This document shows, one piece after another, positions 26,331 through 34,672 of a DNA stretch of 64,000 nt (position 1 is its first letter; each line of letters opens with the position of its first letter). This DNA is from Paenibacillus sp. FSL R7-0204 (GTDB taxonomy: Bacteria > Bacillota > Bacilli > Paenibacillales > Paenibacillaceae): NCBI RefSeq assembly GCF_038002225.1, contig NZ_JBBOCA010000001.1, positions 806,001 through 870,000 of the forward strand. The letters run 5' to 3'. The translations under genes were made by a program, and so were the position numbers. The notes beneath the pieces are model-generated. The model was not told where the DNA came from, did no database searches, and saw only the letters and a list, made by a program, of their open reading frames with translations.

Positions 26331-28463
26331 ATGATTATCAATCACAATATCACGGCGCAGAATACTCACCGCCAACTTAGCACTAACACTGCTAACCAAA
26401 GCAAGAACATCGAGAAGCTGTCTTCCGGTCTTCGTATTAACCGTGCAGGCGACGATGCAGCAGGTCTGGCCATTTCCGAAAAAATGCGCGGTCAAATCCG
26501 CGGTTTGGATCAAGCTTCCCGTAACTCCTCGGATGCGATCTCGATGATTCAGACAGCTGAAGGCGCACTGAACGAAACCCACAGCATTCTGCAACGTGTA
26601 CGCGAACTTGCTGTTCAATCCGCGAACGGAACGAACACTGACAGCGACCGTAAGAGCATTCAAGACGAAGTGAACCAATTGGCTGATGAAATCAACCGCA
26701 TTGGTAACACTACTGAATTCAATACACAGAGCTTGATCAATGGTTCCAAGGATAAAACCGAAGCTATTGCTGCTGTGAAAAACGCAACATCACTGGATAA
26801 GATTGGTGCAGGAACAGATAAATTCGTAGTGAGATCAGCTGCAACTGCTGGTACAGGAGTTGGTGCAGCTGTTTCTGCAGCTGTTACTATTCATGACGGT
26901 ACTGTTGGTAAGTACACTAGTGGTCTTGGTGGTGGAACACTTACAAACGCTACAACTACTTTATCAACTGCTGTAGATGCTACTCACAATGAGTTGACAG
27001 TGAAAATTGGTAACTCAGTGCGTACCATTACACTTGCTGCTTCTGCAGATGATGGTGCAGTAGCTACTGATTTGCAGGCTAAATTACAAGCTGCATTTAA
27101 TGCTGCTCCTGCTGGAGGAACTGATTCCGGAGCTGCTACAGCAGGTGCTACAGGAATTTCCGTAGCGATTACTGGTGGTAAATTAGTTATAACTGATGGC
27201 AATGCTGGCAGAGGTGCAGACAGCAAAATCAGTGTAGTCGGTGGTAATGCAGCATCTGCATTGTTTAACAGTGCTACCGATGTAGCAGAGAACGGAAACG
27301 CTGCTAACAACAAAATGACCGTTAATTATACTAAAGATGGCGGCGCTACACCAAAGAGTATCAATATTGTATTAGCTAATGGAACGTACAATACACCGGA
27401 TCTCTTGGCTGCAGAAATCGACTCCCAATTTGACACTGCAGCAGCTGCAGATGCTGACGCGGCAACACTTGCAAACGATGTTACTTTCACATCGGCGGCT
27501 GCACTGGGTAGTTCGATTCAAATTGGTACAGCGGCAGCTGGCAGTGGTAATGGTGTGACCTCTATTACGGGTGTAGCAGCTGGTTTGGCTGGTTTGACTG
27601 ATGCAACACTTACAGCAGGTCTTGCAAAAAATGATGCACTATCGCTGAATGTTGATGGTAACACCTATAGTGTTACTTTGACTGCTGGAGACTACACGGA
27701 CAAGGACATTTTGTCTTCTGCTATTAAGACAGGAATTAACACGCAAATTCAAAACTGGAACCTTGCTAACCCAACTGCTGCTCAAAGAGACTTGGTAGAC
27801 GTTCAGGCACTATCTGTAGCGGATACAGACAGAGTGCGTTTCCAAGTATCCAGTGGTAAAGAAGGCGCAGCCAGCCAAATTACATTTGGTACGGTAGCGG
27901 GAAGTTCTGCTGCATCAGATCTTGGATTTAACACTACATCCGCTGTCGGTGCTGCTGGTGCGGATGCTTCCGTTAACTTCCACATCGGTGCGAACAAAGA
28001 TCAGAACCTGAAGCTGGCCATCGGCGACATGCGTTCCAAAGCGCTGGGTCTTACTTCTGCTACCAAAACTGCAGGACAGACTGTTACCTTGCAAAATGGT
28101 GATGTAGCTGACGTATCATACGGAGATAGTACTGTTAAGAATGGCTCCGCGTCTGAATATGTTATCAACGTTGCTAACAAAGATACTGCGAACAGTGCAA
28201 TCAGCATCATCAACAATGCGATTGAAATTGTTTCCCAGGAAAGAAGTAAACTGGGTGCTAACCAGAACCGTCTGGAGCACACCATCAACAACCTGAGCAC
28301 ATCTTCCGAGAACCTGACTGCCGCTGAATCCCGTGTTCGCGATGTAGACATGGCGAAGGAAATGATGTCCCAGACTAAGAACTCTATCCTTGCTCAGGCT
28401 GCTCAAGCTATGCTTGCTCAAGCTAACCAACAGCCGCAAGGCGTTCTGCAATTGCTTCGTTAA
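26331..28463 (+). CDS. hag: Flagellin, unusually large (710 residues)
   Basis: ATG 26331 with AGGGAGG 9 bases ahead; the in-frame ATG at 26292 lies inside the CsrA hairpin and is not the start. Residues about 1-138 are the conserved D0/D1 helices ([35 protein letters not shown]). The last about 165 residues are the conserved C-terminal half ([37 protein letters not shown]). Between them lie about 400 residues of Ala/Thr/Gly/Ser/Asp-rich sequence with loose internal beta repeats (pattern VTLTAGDYT...I). B. subtilis flagellin is about 300 residues, so the exposed D2/D3 part is greatly enlarged. Strong codon bias fits high expression. Confidence 0.96.
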   Translation: MIINHNITAQNTHRQLSTNTANQSKNIEKLSSGLRINRAGDDAAGLAISEKMRGQIRGLDQASRNSSDAISMIQTAEGALNETHSILQRVRELAVQSANGTNTDSDRKSIQDEVNQLADEINRIGNTTEFNTQSLINGSKDKTEAIAAVKNATSLDKIGAGTDKFVVRSAATAGTGVGAAVSAAVTIHDGTVGKYTSGLGGGTLTNATTTLSTAVDATHNELTVKIGNSVRTITLAASADDGAVATDLQAKLQAAFNAAPAGGTDSGAATAGATGISVAITGGKLVITDGNAGRGADSKISVVGGNAASALFNSATDVAENGNAANNKMTVNYTKDGGATPKSINIVLANGTYNTPDLLAAEIDSQFDTAAAADADAATLANDVTFTSAAALGSSIQIGTAAAGSGNGVTSITGVAAGLAGLTDATLTAGLAKNDALSLNVDGNTYSVTLTAGDYTDKDILSSAIKTGINTQIQNWNLANPTAAQRDLVDVQALSVADTDRVRFQVSSGKEGAASQITFGTVAGSSAASDLGFNTTSAVGAAGADASVNFHIGANKDQNLKLAIGDMRSKALGLTSATKTAGQTVTLQNGDVADVSYGDSTVKNGSASEYVINVANKDTANSAISIINNAIEIVSQERSKLGANQNRLEHTINNLSTSSENLTAAESRVRDVDMAKEMMSQTKNSILAQAAQAMLAQANQQPQGVLQLLR

Positions 28464-28477
28464 GATCTGTAACACGA

Positions 28478-28506
28478 AGGGCTCTGGTCAATCCAGAGCC
28501 CTTTTT
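28478..28506 (+). terminator. Terminator after flagellin
   Basis: AGGGCTCTGG / CCAGAGCCCT, loop TCAAT, then TTTT. Confidence 0.92.
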
Positions 28507-28553
28507 GTATTTATATTTTATACATATCGGATAAATATATATTGACTATTGTA

Positions 28554-28581
28554 TTAATTTGCAATCGGAAACGGCCGATAT
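28554..28581 (+). promoter_or_regulatory. Sigma-D promoter of flaG-fliD-fliS-fliT
   Basis: TTAA (28554-28557), 16-base spacer, perfect GCCGATAT (28574-28581). Confidence 0.75.
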
Positions 28582-28618
28582 ATAGACTATACATGAGTCG
28601 TGCCGGGGGGGAGCTTTC

Positions 28619-29008
28619 ATGGAGATACAGTCCAATAGTTCGTCTAATCAGTACAATAATTCTGTTCGTTTATCTAAACCAGCTCCACCAGTAGAAAAGA
28701 CTTCAGAAAATTCATCCGTTGATCAGATTAGAAGTGGTAACCAGATGAAGAGACTCGAAAGTCAGGGGATTACCTTTTCTCCAGGAGAAGAACAAGTAAT
28801 CAAAGCATTGGACCGGGCACTGAAGGCACTGGAAGGTCCTGAGAAAAGCTTTGAGGTAAGTGTTCATAAAGAAACCAAGGCGATTATGGTGAAGGTGCTT
28901 AATAAAGAAACGGGAGAGCTCATCCGAGAAATTCCTGCAGAAAAAACTTTGGATATGGTAGCCAATATGATGCATATTGCGGGAATCTTGGTGGACGAGA
29001 GAGTATAA
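28619..29008 (+). CDS. flaG: Flagellar protein FlaG
   Basis: 129 residues, ATG 28619 behind GGGGGGAG. A polar N-terminal half is followed by the FlaG domain (FEVSVHKETKAIMVKVLNKE, GELIREIPAEKTLDMVANM). FlaG influences filament length in several species; it is first in the fliD operon, as in Bacillus (yvyC). Confidence 0.92.
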   Translation: MEIQSNSSSNQYNNSVRLSKPAPPVEKTSENSSVDQIRSGNQMKRLESQGITFSPGEEQVIKALDRALKALEGPEKSFEVSVHKETKAIMVKVLNKETGELIREIPAEKTLDMVANMMHIAGILVDERV

Positions 29009-29033
29009 GCTTCTATACGAAGGGAGTACAAGC

Positions 29034-30530
29034 ATGGCAATTCGCGTAAGTGGGATGTCTTCAGGGTTAGATGTTGAGGGTATTGTTAAGGAAATGATGA
29101 CTGCAAGAAGGCAGCCCTTAATCAAATTAAACCAGAATAAGATCGCTCTGCAGTGGCAGAGGGACAGCTATCGGGAATTAAACAGTAAGCTTATTGATTT
29201 TCGTAATAATAAACTTCTTGCTAAATATGATAATTCTAATTCCATGATTACTCAAAAAGCTGTGGTTACGGGGAATACAGCCGCCTTAAAAGCCGAGGCA
29301 ACTGCGGATGCCAATGGCATCCCCATGACGATCGGCATTACAAGACTTGCTAAACCTGCTACCGTCGAGACAGCCGGAATGACATTAACTAATTCATCGG
29401 GTATAAGATTAAACGGAAGTTCGAAGCTCTCCGATCTTCAGAAATTGAATAACACTGCAGCCCCCTCAAATGGTAAGTACAAAATTACTCTAAACGGTGA
29501 TACCCTGGAGCTTGATGCCGGCCTATCCATTAATGAGACATTAGCAATGATTAATAAGTCGGAGAAGGGCAACGTTACAGCCAAATTTGATGAAGTATCA
29601 GGGAAGCTTACTATTGCCTCCAAGACTTACAATAATACAGGGAAAGTTGAAATGGGAACAACGGATTCCCTCTTATCGCTATTTGGCTCGGGGACTGTAA
29701 CGAAAACTCAATATCAAACCGCTCAAGTGAATATAAATAATAGCCCGAAAGATATGGACTTCGCCAGTAATACGTTCACTATCAATGGTATAAGTATAAC
29801 ACTTCTGGCCGAGACTACATCAACTACCAAAGCTAGTATAGCTACTGAGACAGATGCATCTAAAGCTGTAGAGACGGTAAAGAGCTTTATTCAGGACTAC
29901 AACGAATTACTTAATACATTGAATACCAAAGTGAATGAAGAGCGCTATAAAGATTTTACCCCGCTGACCGATGAACAAAAGCAGGCCATGAAGGAAAACG
30001 ACATTGAACTGTGGGAAAAGAAAGCGAAAAGCGGTTTGCATAAAAATGACGATGTGCTTAAGTCGACCATTTCCTCCATGCGTGCAGTCGTTATGGAGCA
30101 GTTGGGAGCCCTCAGTAATGTTGGGGTAACTACAGGACTCTATTATGAGAATGGCAAGCTTATCTTGAACGAGGAGAAGTTAAAAAAGGCGTTCGAGAGC
30201 AATCCACAAGGCACTGCAGCGATTTTTCAGGGAACCTCAAGCCAGGGCGGGGTGTTCGATAAACTCGCCACAGAAATTAACAGTACATTGGACAAGCTGG
30301 TTCTGAAGGCTGGTACTTCCAAGTACTCGATGGATCTAACAGCTACCTACAAAACCGAAAGTACCATGGGTAAGCGATTGAAGGATTACAATACACGGAT
30401 CAGCAATCTGACAACTAAGCTAGCAACCCTTGAGAATAATTACTACAAAAAGTTCACAGCGATGGAAACAGCGATGTCACAATATAATAGCCAGTCATCC
30501 AGTTTGAGCAGTTTGTTTACGTCTAAATAG
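29034..30530 (+). CDS. fliD: Flagellar filament cap FliD (HAP2)
   Basis: 498 residues from ATG 29034 with AAGGGAG ahead; the open frame reaches back into flaG without a ribosome site. FliD caps the filament and folds incoming flagellin. FliD_N signature IRVSGMSSGLDVEGIVKEMM; FliD_C ends in a helical coiled coil (LKDYNTRISNLTTKLATLEN) with YYKKFTAMETAMSQYNSQSS, the usual cap-forming tail. Confidence 0.97.
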   Translation: MAIRVSGMSSGLDVEGIVKEMMTARRQPLIKLNQNKIALQWQRDSYRELNSKLIDFRNNKLLAKYDNSNSMITQKAVVTGNTAALKAEATADANGIPMTIGITRLAKPATVETAGMTLTNSSGIRLNGSSKLSDLQKLNNTAAPSNGKYKITLNGDTLELDAGLSINETLAMINKSEKGNVTAKFDEVSGKLTIASKTYNNTGKVEMGTTDSLLSLFGSGTVTKTQYQTAQVNINNSPKDMDFASNTFTINGISITLLAETTSTTKASIATETDASKAVETVKSFIQDYNELLNTLNTKVNEERYKDFTPLTDEQKQAMKENDIELWEKKAKSGLHKNDDVLKSTISSMRAVVMEQLGALSNVGVTTGLYYENGKLILNEEKLKKAFESNPQGTAAIFQGTSSQGGVFDKLATEINSTLDKLVLKAGTSKYSMDLTATYKTESTMGKRLKDYNTRISNLTTKLATLENNYYKKFTAMETAMSQYNSQSSSLSSLFTSK

Positions 30531-30563
30531 ATTATTTATTTCATGAAGGAGTGAACTGGAATT

Positions 30564-30953
30564 ATGATTACATCACCATATGAAAAATATCGACAATCGG
30601 CGGTCTCAACATCCAGTCCCGGTCAATTACTGCTAATGTTATATGACGGAGCCATCCGATTTGGAAAAGCCGCTATGGATGGAATAGATGCATCTGATTT
30701 TAATAGTGTCAGCGTGAATGTGGGGAAGGTCCGGGCGATCATTAAGGAATTGAGTTTTTCCCTGGATTCGACCTACGAGGTTTCCAATGGACTGAAGACA
30801 CTCTATGAGTATATAGATCATTTATTTATGGAGACGAATATTAATAAGTCCAAAGTGCAGGCAGAAGAAGCCATCGGCTACCTTCTGGAGCTTCGTCAGA
30901 CCTTCGCCCAAGCTGCTAAAATGACGGCCGGACAAGACCTCAAGCATGGATAA
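30564..30953 (+). CDS. fliS: Flagellin export chaperone FliS
   Basis: 129 residues, ATG 30564 behind GAAGGAG. It binds the flagellin C-terminus in the cytosol. Family start YEKYRQSAVSTSSPGQLLLM and LYDGAIRFGKAA are conserved. Its end overlaps fliT by 8 bases. Confidence 0.96.
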   Translation: MITSPYEKYRQSAVSTSSPGQLLLMLYDGAIRFGKAAMDGIDASDFNSVSVNVGKVRAIIKELSFSLDSTYEVSNGLKTLYEYIDHLFMETNINKSKVQAEEAIGYLLELRQTFAQAAKMTAGQDLKHG

Positions 30954-31281
30954 GCTGCTCCAGGAGCTTGAGCATTTAACATTAGCGATGGTCTCGATCC
31001 TAAATGATTCCTCTTATGAGGAACTCGAAGCTTTTGTAGAACAGCGCCAAATCCTTGTCGATGCCATCGGGCAAGAGGTCGAGAAATGTCAGCCGACCCT
31101 TGCACAAAAGGAAGACATTCGTCGAATCATGGAACATGATCCGGCCATCGTTGCCCGGATGAATGCCCATCGCCTGGAAGCCAAAGACTGGCTGCAGAAG
31201 CGCGGTCAAGCCAAAATTCAACGAAACGCATACGAGACGGCATACACCCCGGACAGCTTCCTGATGGACCGGAAAAAATAA
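30946..31281 (+). CDS. fliT: FliT-like flagellar chaperone
   Basis: 111 residues, ATG 30946 inside the fliS end, so the pair is translationally coupled. All-helical and charged, as expected for FliT, the export chaperone of FliD. Sequence conservation in this family is low; the assignment rests mainly on size, helicity and position after fliD-fliS. Confidence 0.82.
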   Translation: MDKLLQELEHLTLAMVSILNDSSYEELEAFVEQRQILVDAIGQEVEKCQPTLAQKEDIRRIMEHDPAIVARMNAHRLEAKDWLQKRGQAKIQRNAYETAYTPDSFLMDRKK

Positions 31282-31325
31282 TAGAAAAAAATAATAGATT
31301 CCCCCTGTTTCATTGTTTCATTCGG

Positions 31326-31365
31326 GGAGCGGGCGGGTATTTTTAAAACGTCTGCTCCTTTTTTT
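31326..31365 (+). terminator. Terminator of the fliD operon
   Basis: GGAGCGGGCG (31326-31335) pairs with CGTCTGCTCC (31349-31358) with two G-T pairs, then seven Ts. Confidence 0.8.
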
Positions 31366-31448
31366 GTATCCTATTTCACCGAATCTGGCTTTTTCTGAGG
31401 TCAATTAGGGCATGGTAAAATATTGAATGTAACCATTTACTATTCCAA

Positions 31449-31478
31449 TTGACAATAGAGAAGCAGCGGTGGTATAGT
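31449..31478 (+). promoter_or_regulatory. Promoter of the cold-shock gene
   Basis: Perfect -35 TTGACA (31449-31454), 18-base spacer, -10 TATAGT (31473-31478). Confidence 0.65.
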
Positions 31479-31531
31479 CGAATTGTGAGCAAGACTCACG
31501 TTCATCTGATGACGAAGGGAATGTTTAGTCA

Positions 31532-31729
31532 ATGGAAGGTAAAGTTAAATGGTTTAACGCAGAAAAAGGTTATGGTTTCATCGAAACTGCCGATGGTGGC
31601 GACGTATTCGTACACTTCTCCGCGATTCAAACTGACGGTTTCAAGACATTGGATGAAGGTCAATCCGTAGAGTTCGATATCGTTGAAGGCGCACGCGGAC
31701 CACAAGCAGCTAACGTCATCAAATTATAA
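31532..31729 (+). CDS. Cold-shock protein (CspA/CspB family)
   Basis: 65 residues, ATG 31532 with GAAGGGA 12 bases ahead. A single five-strand OB-fold RNA chaperone with RNP1 (KGYGFIE) and RNP2 (DVFVHFSAI) intact; essentially the whole protein is the domain. The leader is only about 45 bases, shorter than the long cold-sensing leaders known for some csp genes. The paralogue letter cannot be fixed from sequence. Confidence 0.96.
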   Translation: MEGKVKWFNAEKGYGFIETADGGDVFVHFSAIQTDGFKTLDEGQSVEFDIVEGARGPQAANVIKL

Positions 31730-31792
31730 TCATCCGGCGCAGCCGACCTACATATATGGTAGATGGTTAGCAATTGAGACAACGCTAGCATT

Positions 31793-31823
31793 AGACCCTG
31801 GGATCTTCCCCGGGTCTTTTTTA
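31793..31823 (+). terminator. Terminator after the cold-shock gene
   Basis: AGACCC / GGGTCT with inner GGG/CCC, then TTTTTT. Confidence 0.85.
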
Positions 31824-31902
31824 TTGTGGTTTAAAATAATGATGACTGTCTGTTAGGGATAAGGTAAGTATGAAGTTGGGATCTTTGAGATCACGTGGGG
31901 AC

Positions 31903-31932
31903 TTTACATATTTCTCATAAATATCCTATATT
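31903..31932 (+). promoter_or_regulatory. Possible promoter of the SLH gene at 32152
   Basis: -35 TTTACA (31903-31908), 18-base spacer, -10 TATATT (31927-31932). It implies a leader of about 210 bases. Confidence 0.45.
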
Positions 31933-31939
31933 TCTAGTC

Positions 31940-32151
31940 GAAAAAAGTCCGAAATTGGACACTTTGTAAAAATTAGTTGCGGAAAAGTGTTATCCCCCTC
32001 CAAATTTTGGGTAATAGGTACCGTTGGGCTTTTTTTGTTGCCTAGTCTGCACTCTCATTATTGCTTAGGCGTATGCTTCCGAAAGATTTTTGGTAAGAAG
32101 ACATGCAGTGAAGCCTATGCCCATCAAACTCACAGGAGGATGAACAAAAGA
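31940..32151 (+). other. Long leader of the SLH gene, possible alternative pairings
   Basis: No gene is seen. A short stem GTCC/GGAC lies near 31948-31961, a T run near 32030. A TAGGC block near 32065-32070 could pair either with GCCTA upstream (about 32041-32046) or with GCCTATG downstream (about 32113-32120), so two mutually exclusive hairpins are possible. I match this to no riboswitch family. Confidence 0.35.
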
Positions 32152-33579
32152 ATGAAGAAATTGTGGCGTGGCCTTACGGCCGGAGTACTTGGTATTTCAA
32201 TGCTGCTCGGATCTCTGGGTAGTGCGTACGCAGCGAAGACACCCAAGGATATTCAAGGACACTGGGCGCAGAAGCAACTGCAGAGCTGGCTGGATAAAGG
32301 ATACCTGGGCGGTTATCCTGACGGAACGGTAAAGCCGAATAAGGCTATTACCCGTGGTGAATATGTGGCATTGATCAATCGCCTGTTCGGGTTCACCGAT
32401 ACGGCTTCCATTAGCTTCACCGATGTGAAGAAATCAAACTGGGTATATAGCGAAGTATCCAAGGCAGTGAAGGCCGGCTACATTGGCGGGTATGAGAATA
32501 ATACCTTCCGGGCCAATAATCCGCTCACCCGGCAGGAAGCAGCAGTCATTGCTGCCAAGCTGCTTAAGCTGAGTACAAGCTCTACTCCGCTTAAGTTCAA
32601 GGATAATGCTCAGATCTCAGCTTGGGCCAAGGTGGCAGTAGCCTCAGCGGCTGAGAAGAAGATCATCAACGGTTATCCTGACGGAACCTTCGGTCCGAAG
32701 AAATCTCTTACCCGTGCCGAAGCGGTTGGAATTATAAGCAACTCGGTTGTGCATAAGCCGAATACCGGTGGTGGAGTAACCCCAATGCCAACACCTACAA
32801 CAACCCCTGCTGCTACAGTAACTCCAGTGCCAACTACTAGCCCAACAGCTACTCCGGTTCCTGGCGGTAGTGGTGGTGGCGGAGGCGGTAGCGCGACCTC
32901 GCCTTCTGTCAGCAACGTAACCTACGGTCATGTAGGTTCGGTTACCGCAGATGTATATGTTAAGCCTTCTGTAACGGGAGCTGTGTATTATGTAGTTGCT
33001 CCTTACAGCATGAACGTAACAGCACCAACTGCAGCACAAGTGAAAGACGGAATGATTAATGCAACAACAGCAGGCGTTCATTCCGGCAAAATCGCTGCAA
33101 CTGGCGACACTGCTGTTGCTTTCTCTGTGTATGGTCTAAGTGCAGGTACTGAGTATACTGTATATGTTGCTCTGGCTGACGCTTCAGGCAATTGGTCGGG
33201 CGTAACACCGCTTCGCTTGAAAACAGCAGCAAGCACTGCCACTTCGCTTACACAGGTTGGAGTGACTAGCATAGGAACGGTAACAGCAGAAGTCTATGCA
33301 GCTTACGGGCAGATGGCCGCACCAGTAACACCTCTGAAATATGTGGTGGTTAAGGCAACAGATGCTGATCCAACCGCATTTCAGATTTCCCAAGCACAGA
33401 ACAGTGCAGGTGCTACAATACCAGCACCTTGGGCTGGAACTCTTTCAGGTGGCCCAGTTGTGAAGCAAAGTATCAACATAACTGGACTCACTGCCGATAC
33501 AGCCTACAAAGTCTTCTTCATCACAGACTCTAATGGCACATTGTCGCCCGTAGAGCTTCTGCGGATTCACACGAAATAA
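32152..33579 (+). CDS. SLH-domain surface protein with Pro/Thr linker and Fn3-like C-terminus
   Basis: 475 residues from ATG 32152, which has AGGAGG 12 bases ahead and starts the signal peptide (ends GSAYAA); ATG 32140 abuts the ribosome site and the longer frame to 31987 is not used. Three SLH repeats occupy about 30-200 (ITRGEYVALINRLFG, LTRQEAAVIAAKLLK, LTRAEAVGIISNSV). A Thr/Pro linker and a glycine run follow (about 205-250), then two Fn3-like beta modules (endings LSAGTEYTVYVALAD and LTADTAYKVFFITD). It is predicted to be wall-bound and surface-exposed. It interrupts the usual fliT-hpf order. Confidence 0.88.
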   Translation: MKKLWRGLTAGVLGISMLLGSLGSAYAAKTPKDIQGHWAQKQLQSWLDKGYLGGYPDGTVKPNKAITRGEYVALINRLFGFTDTASISFTDVKKSNWVYSEVSKAVKAGYIGGYENNTFRANNPLTRQEAAVIAAKLLKLSTSSTPLKFKDNAQISAWAKVAVASAAEKKIINGYPDGTFGPKKSLTRAEAVGIISNSVVHKPNTGGGVTPMPTPTTTPAATVTPVPTTSPTATPVPGGSGGGGGGSATSPSVSNVTYGHVGSVTADVYVKPSVTGAVYYVVAPYSMNVTAPTAAQVKDGMINATTAGVHSGKIAATGDTAVAFSVYGLSAGTEYTVYVALADASGNWSGVTPLRLKTAASTATSLTQVGVTSIGTVTAEVYAAYGQMAAPVTPLKYVVVKATDADPTAFQISQAQNSAGATIPAPWAGTLSGGPVVKQSINITGLTADTAYKVFFITDSNGTLSPVELLRIHTK

Positions 33580-33645
33580 GTAAGCTTGATGAATGCAATC
33601 ATTCATAATCCAGGCTTCAGAGTGAAATAATACAGCAATAGTATT

Positions 33646-33692
33646 CGGTCCGGCTAGGGCGGCTTTATGCTCAAGCCGGGCCGTTTGTTGTT
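33646..33692 (+). terminator. Terminator after the SLH gene
   Basis: CGGTCCGGCT (33646-33655) pairs with AGCCGGGCCG (33674-33683) with one G-T pair, then TTTGTTGTT. Confidence 0.75.
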
Positions 33693-33749
33693 AAGGCAGG
33701 ACTTTTACATGTATTGTTAGATGAATGTAAAGTCTGTCATGATTTGTTT

Positions 33750-33778
33750 TTTACTTAGCCCTGACAATTTGCTATAAT
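33750..33778 (+). promoter_or_regulatory. Promoter of hpf
   Basis: -35 TTTACT (33750-33755), 17-base spacer, extended -10 TGCTATAAT (hexamer 33773-33778). Confidence 0.65.
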
Positions 33779-33806
33779 GGAAAAGTAAACAAAGGAGGAG
33801 TGCCTT

Positions 33807-34364
33807 ATGAAATTCAGCATTCGAGGTCAACAAATTGAAGTGACCGACGCTTTGAGAGAGTATGTTGATAAGAAGCTCAGCAGACTTGAGAAGTATTTCG
33901 AAGCACCCCCTACCTCTGAAGGATTTGTGACGCTTGGCGTCGTTCGCGGCCTTCATACGGTGGAAGTGACAATTCCTCTAGCTGGTGTGACGCTTCGTGC
34001 GGAAGACCGCAGCGATGATATGTATGCATCCATCGATGCCGTAGTGGACAAGCTGGAACGTCAGATCCGCAAGCACAAGACTAAGCTTAATCGCAAGTTC
34101 CGCCAGGAAGGCAGCCTGAAGACCTTGTTCGTTGAAGGTTCGGCCAGCGCCGTAGCTGTTGAAGAGCAGGAACAGGATTATGATGATCTTGAGGTTGTGC
34201 GGAACAAACGGTTCACCTTGAAGCCTATGGATGTGGAAGAAGCGATTCTGCAAATGAACATGATTGGACATACGTTCTTCGTGTTCTCCAACATTGAGAC
34301 TTCCGAAGTTAGCGTAGTTTACAAACGCGATGACGGCAAGTACGGTCTGATCGAACAGAACTAA
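33807..34364 (+). CDS. hpf: Ribosome hibernation promoting factor, long form
   Basis: 185 residues, ATG 33807 with AAAGGAGGAG ahead. It dimerises 70S ribosomes into inactive 100S particles in stationary phase. The N-terminal S30AE/YfiA domain covers about 1-100 (FSIRGQQIEVTDALREYVDKK). The C-terminal dimerisation domain of the long form covers about 128-185 (FTLKPMDVEEAILQMNMIGH, FFVFSNIETSEVSVVYKRDD). B. subtilis YvyD sits in the same place before secA. Confidence 0.96.
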   Translation: MKFSIRGQQIEVTDALREYVDKKLSRLEKYFEAPPTSEGFVTLGVVRGLHTVEVTIPLAGVTLRAEDRSDDMYASIDAVVDKLERQIRKHKTKLNRKFRQEGSLKTLFVEGSASAVAVEEQEQDYDDLEVVRNKRFTLKPMDVEEAILQMNMIGHTFFVFSNIETSEVSVVYKRDDGKYGLIEQN

Positions 34365-34672
34365 CCTGTGGACCGGGAATTGTTGGAATAAGCAAGGGCA
34401 TCGGTTCAGCCTAACATGGACAATTAGACGAGTCCCTATTCGCCTGAAGCGAATAGGGCTCTTGTGCGTATATATAGAAGATTCGGTAAAATGCCATCAT
34501 CTGTCCTCTTGTAAGGGGATTATACAGAATAAGGTTAGGGCGGCTTGTATTGCGGCTTCCCTTACAAACTGTTACAATTTATGAAGCAGCGGAATCGAAA
34601 TCATATATGGCCCTTTCAATCTATGAGGATGGGCTCGGTTCCACCATCTGTGTTGCATGAAAGGGGTTAACC
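34365..34672 (+). other. hpf-secA gap: hairpin and promoter
   Basis: The 308-base gap has no gene. It holds a 10-bp hairpin CCCTATTCGC / GCGAATAGGG (34434-34458), which has a poor T tail, and the secA promoter below. Confidence 0.6.
34550..34578 (+). promoter_or_regulatory. Promoter of secA
   Basis: -35 TTGCGG (34550-34555), 17-base spacer, -10 TACAAT (34573-34578). Confidence 0.55.
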
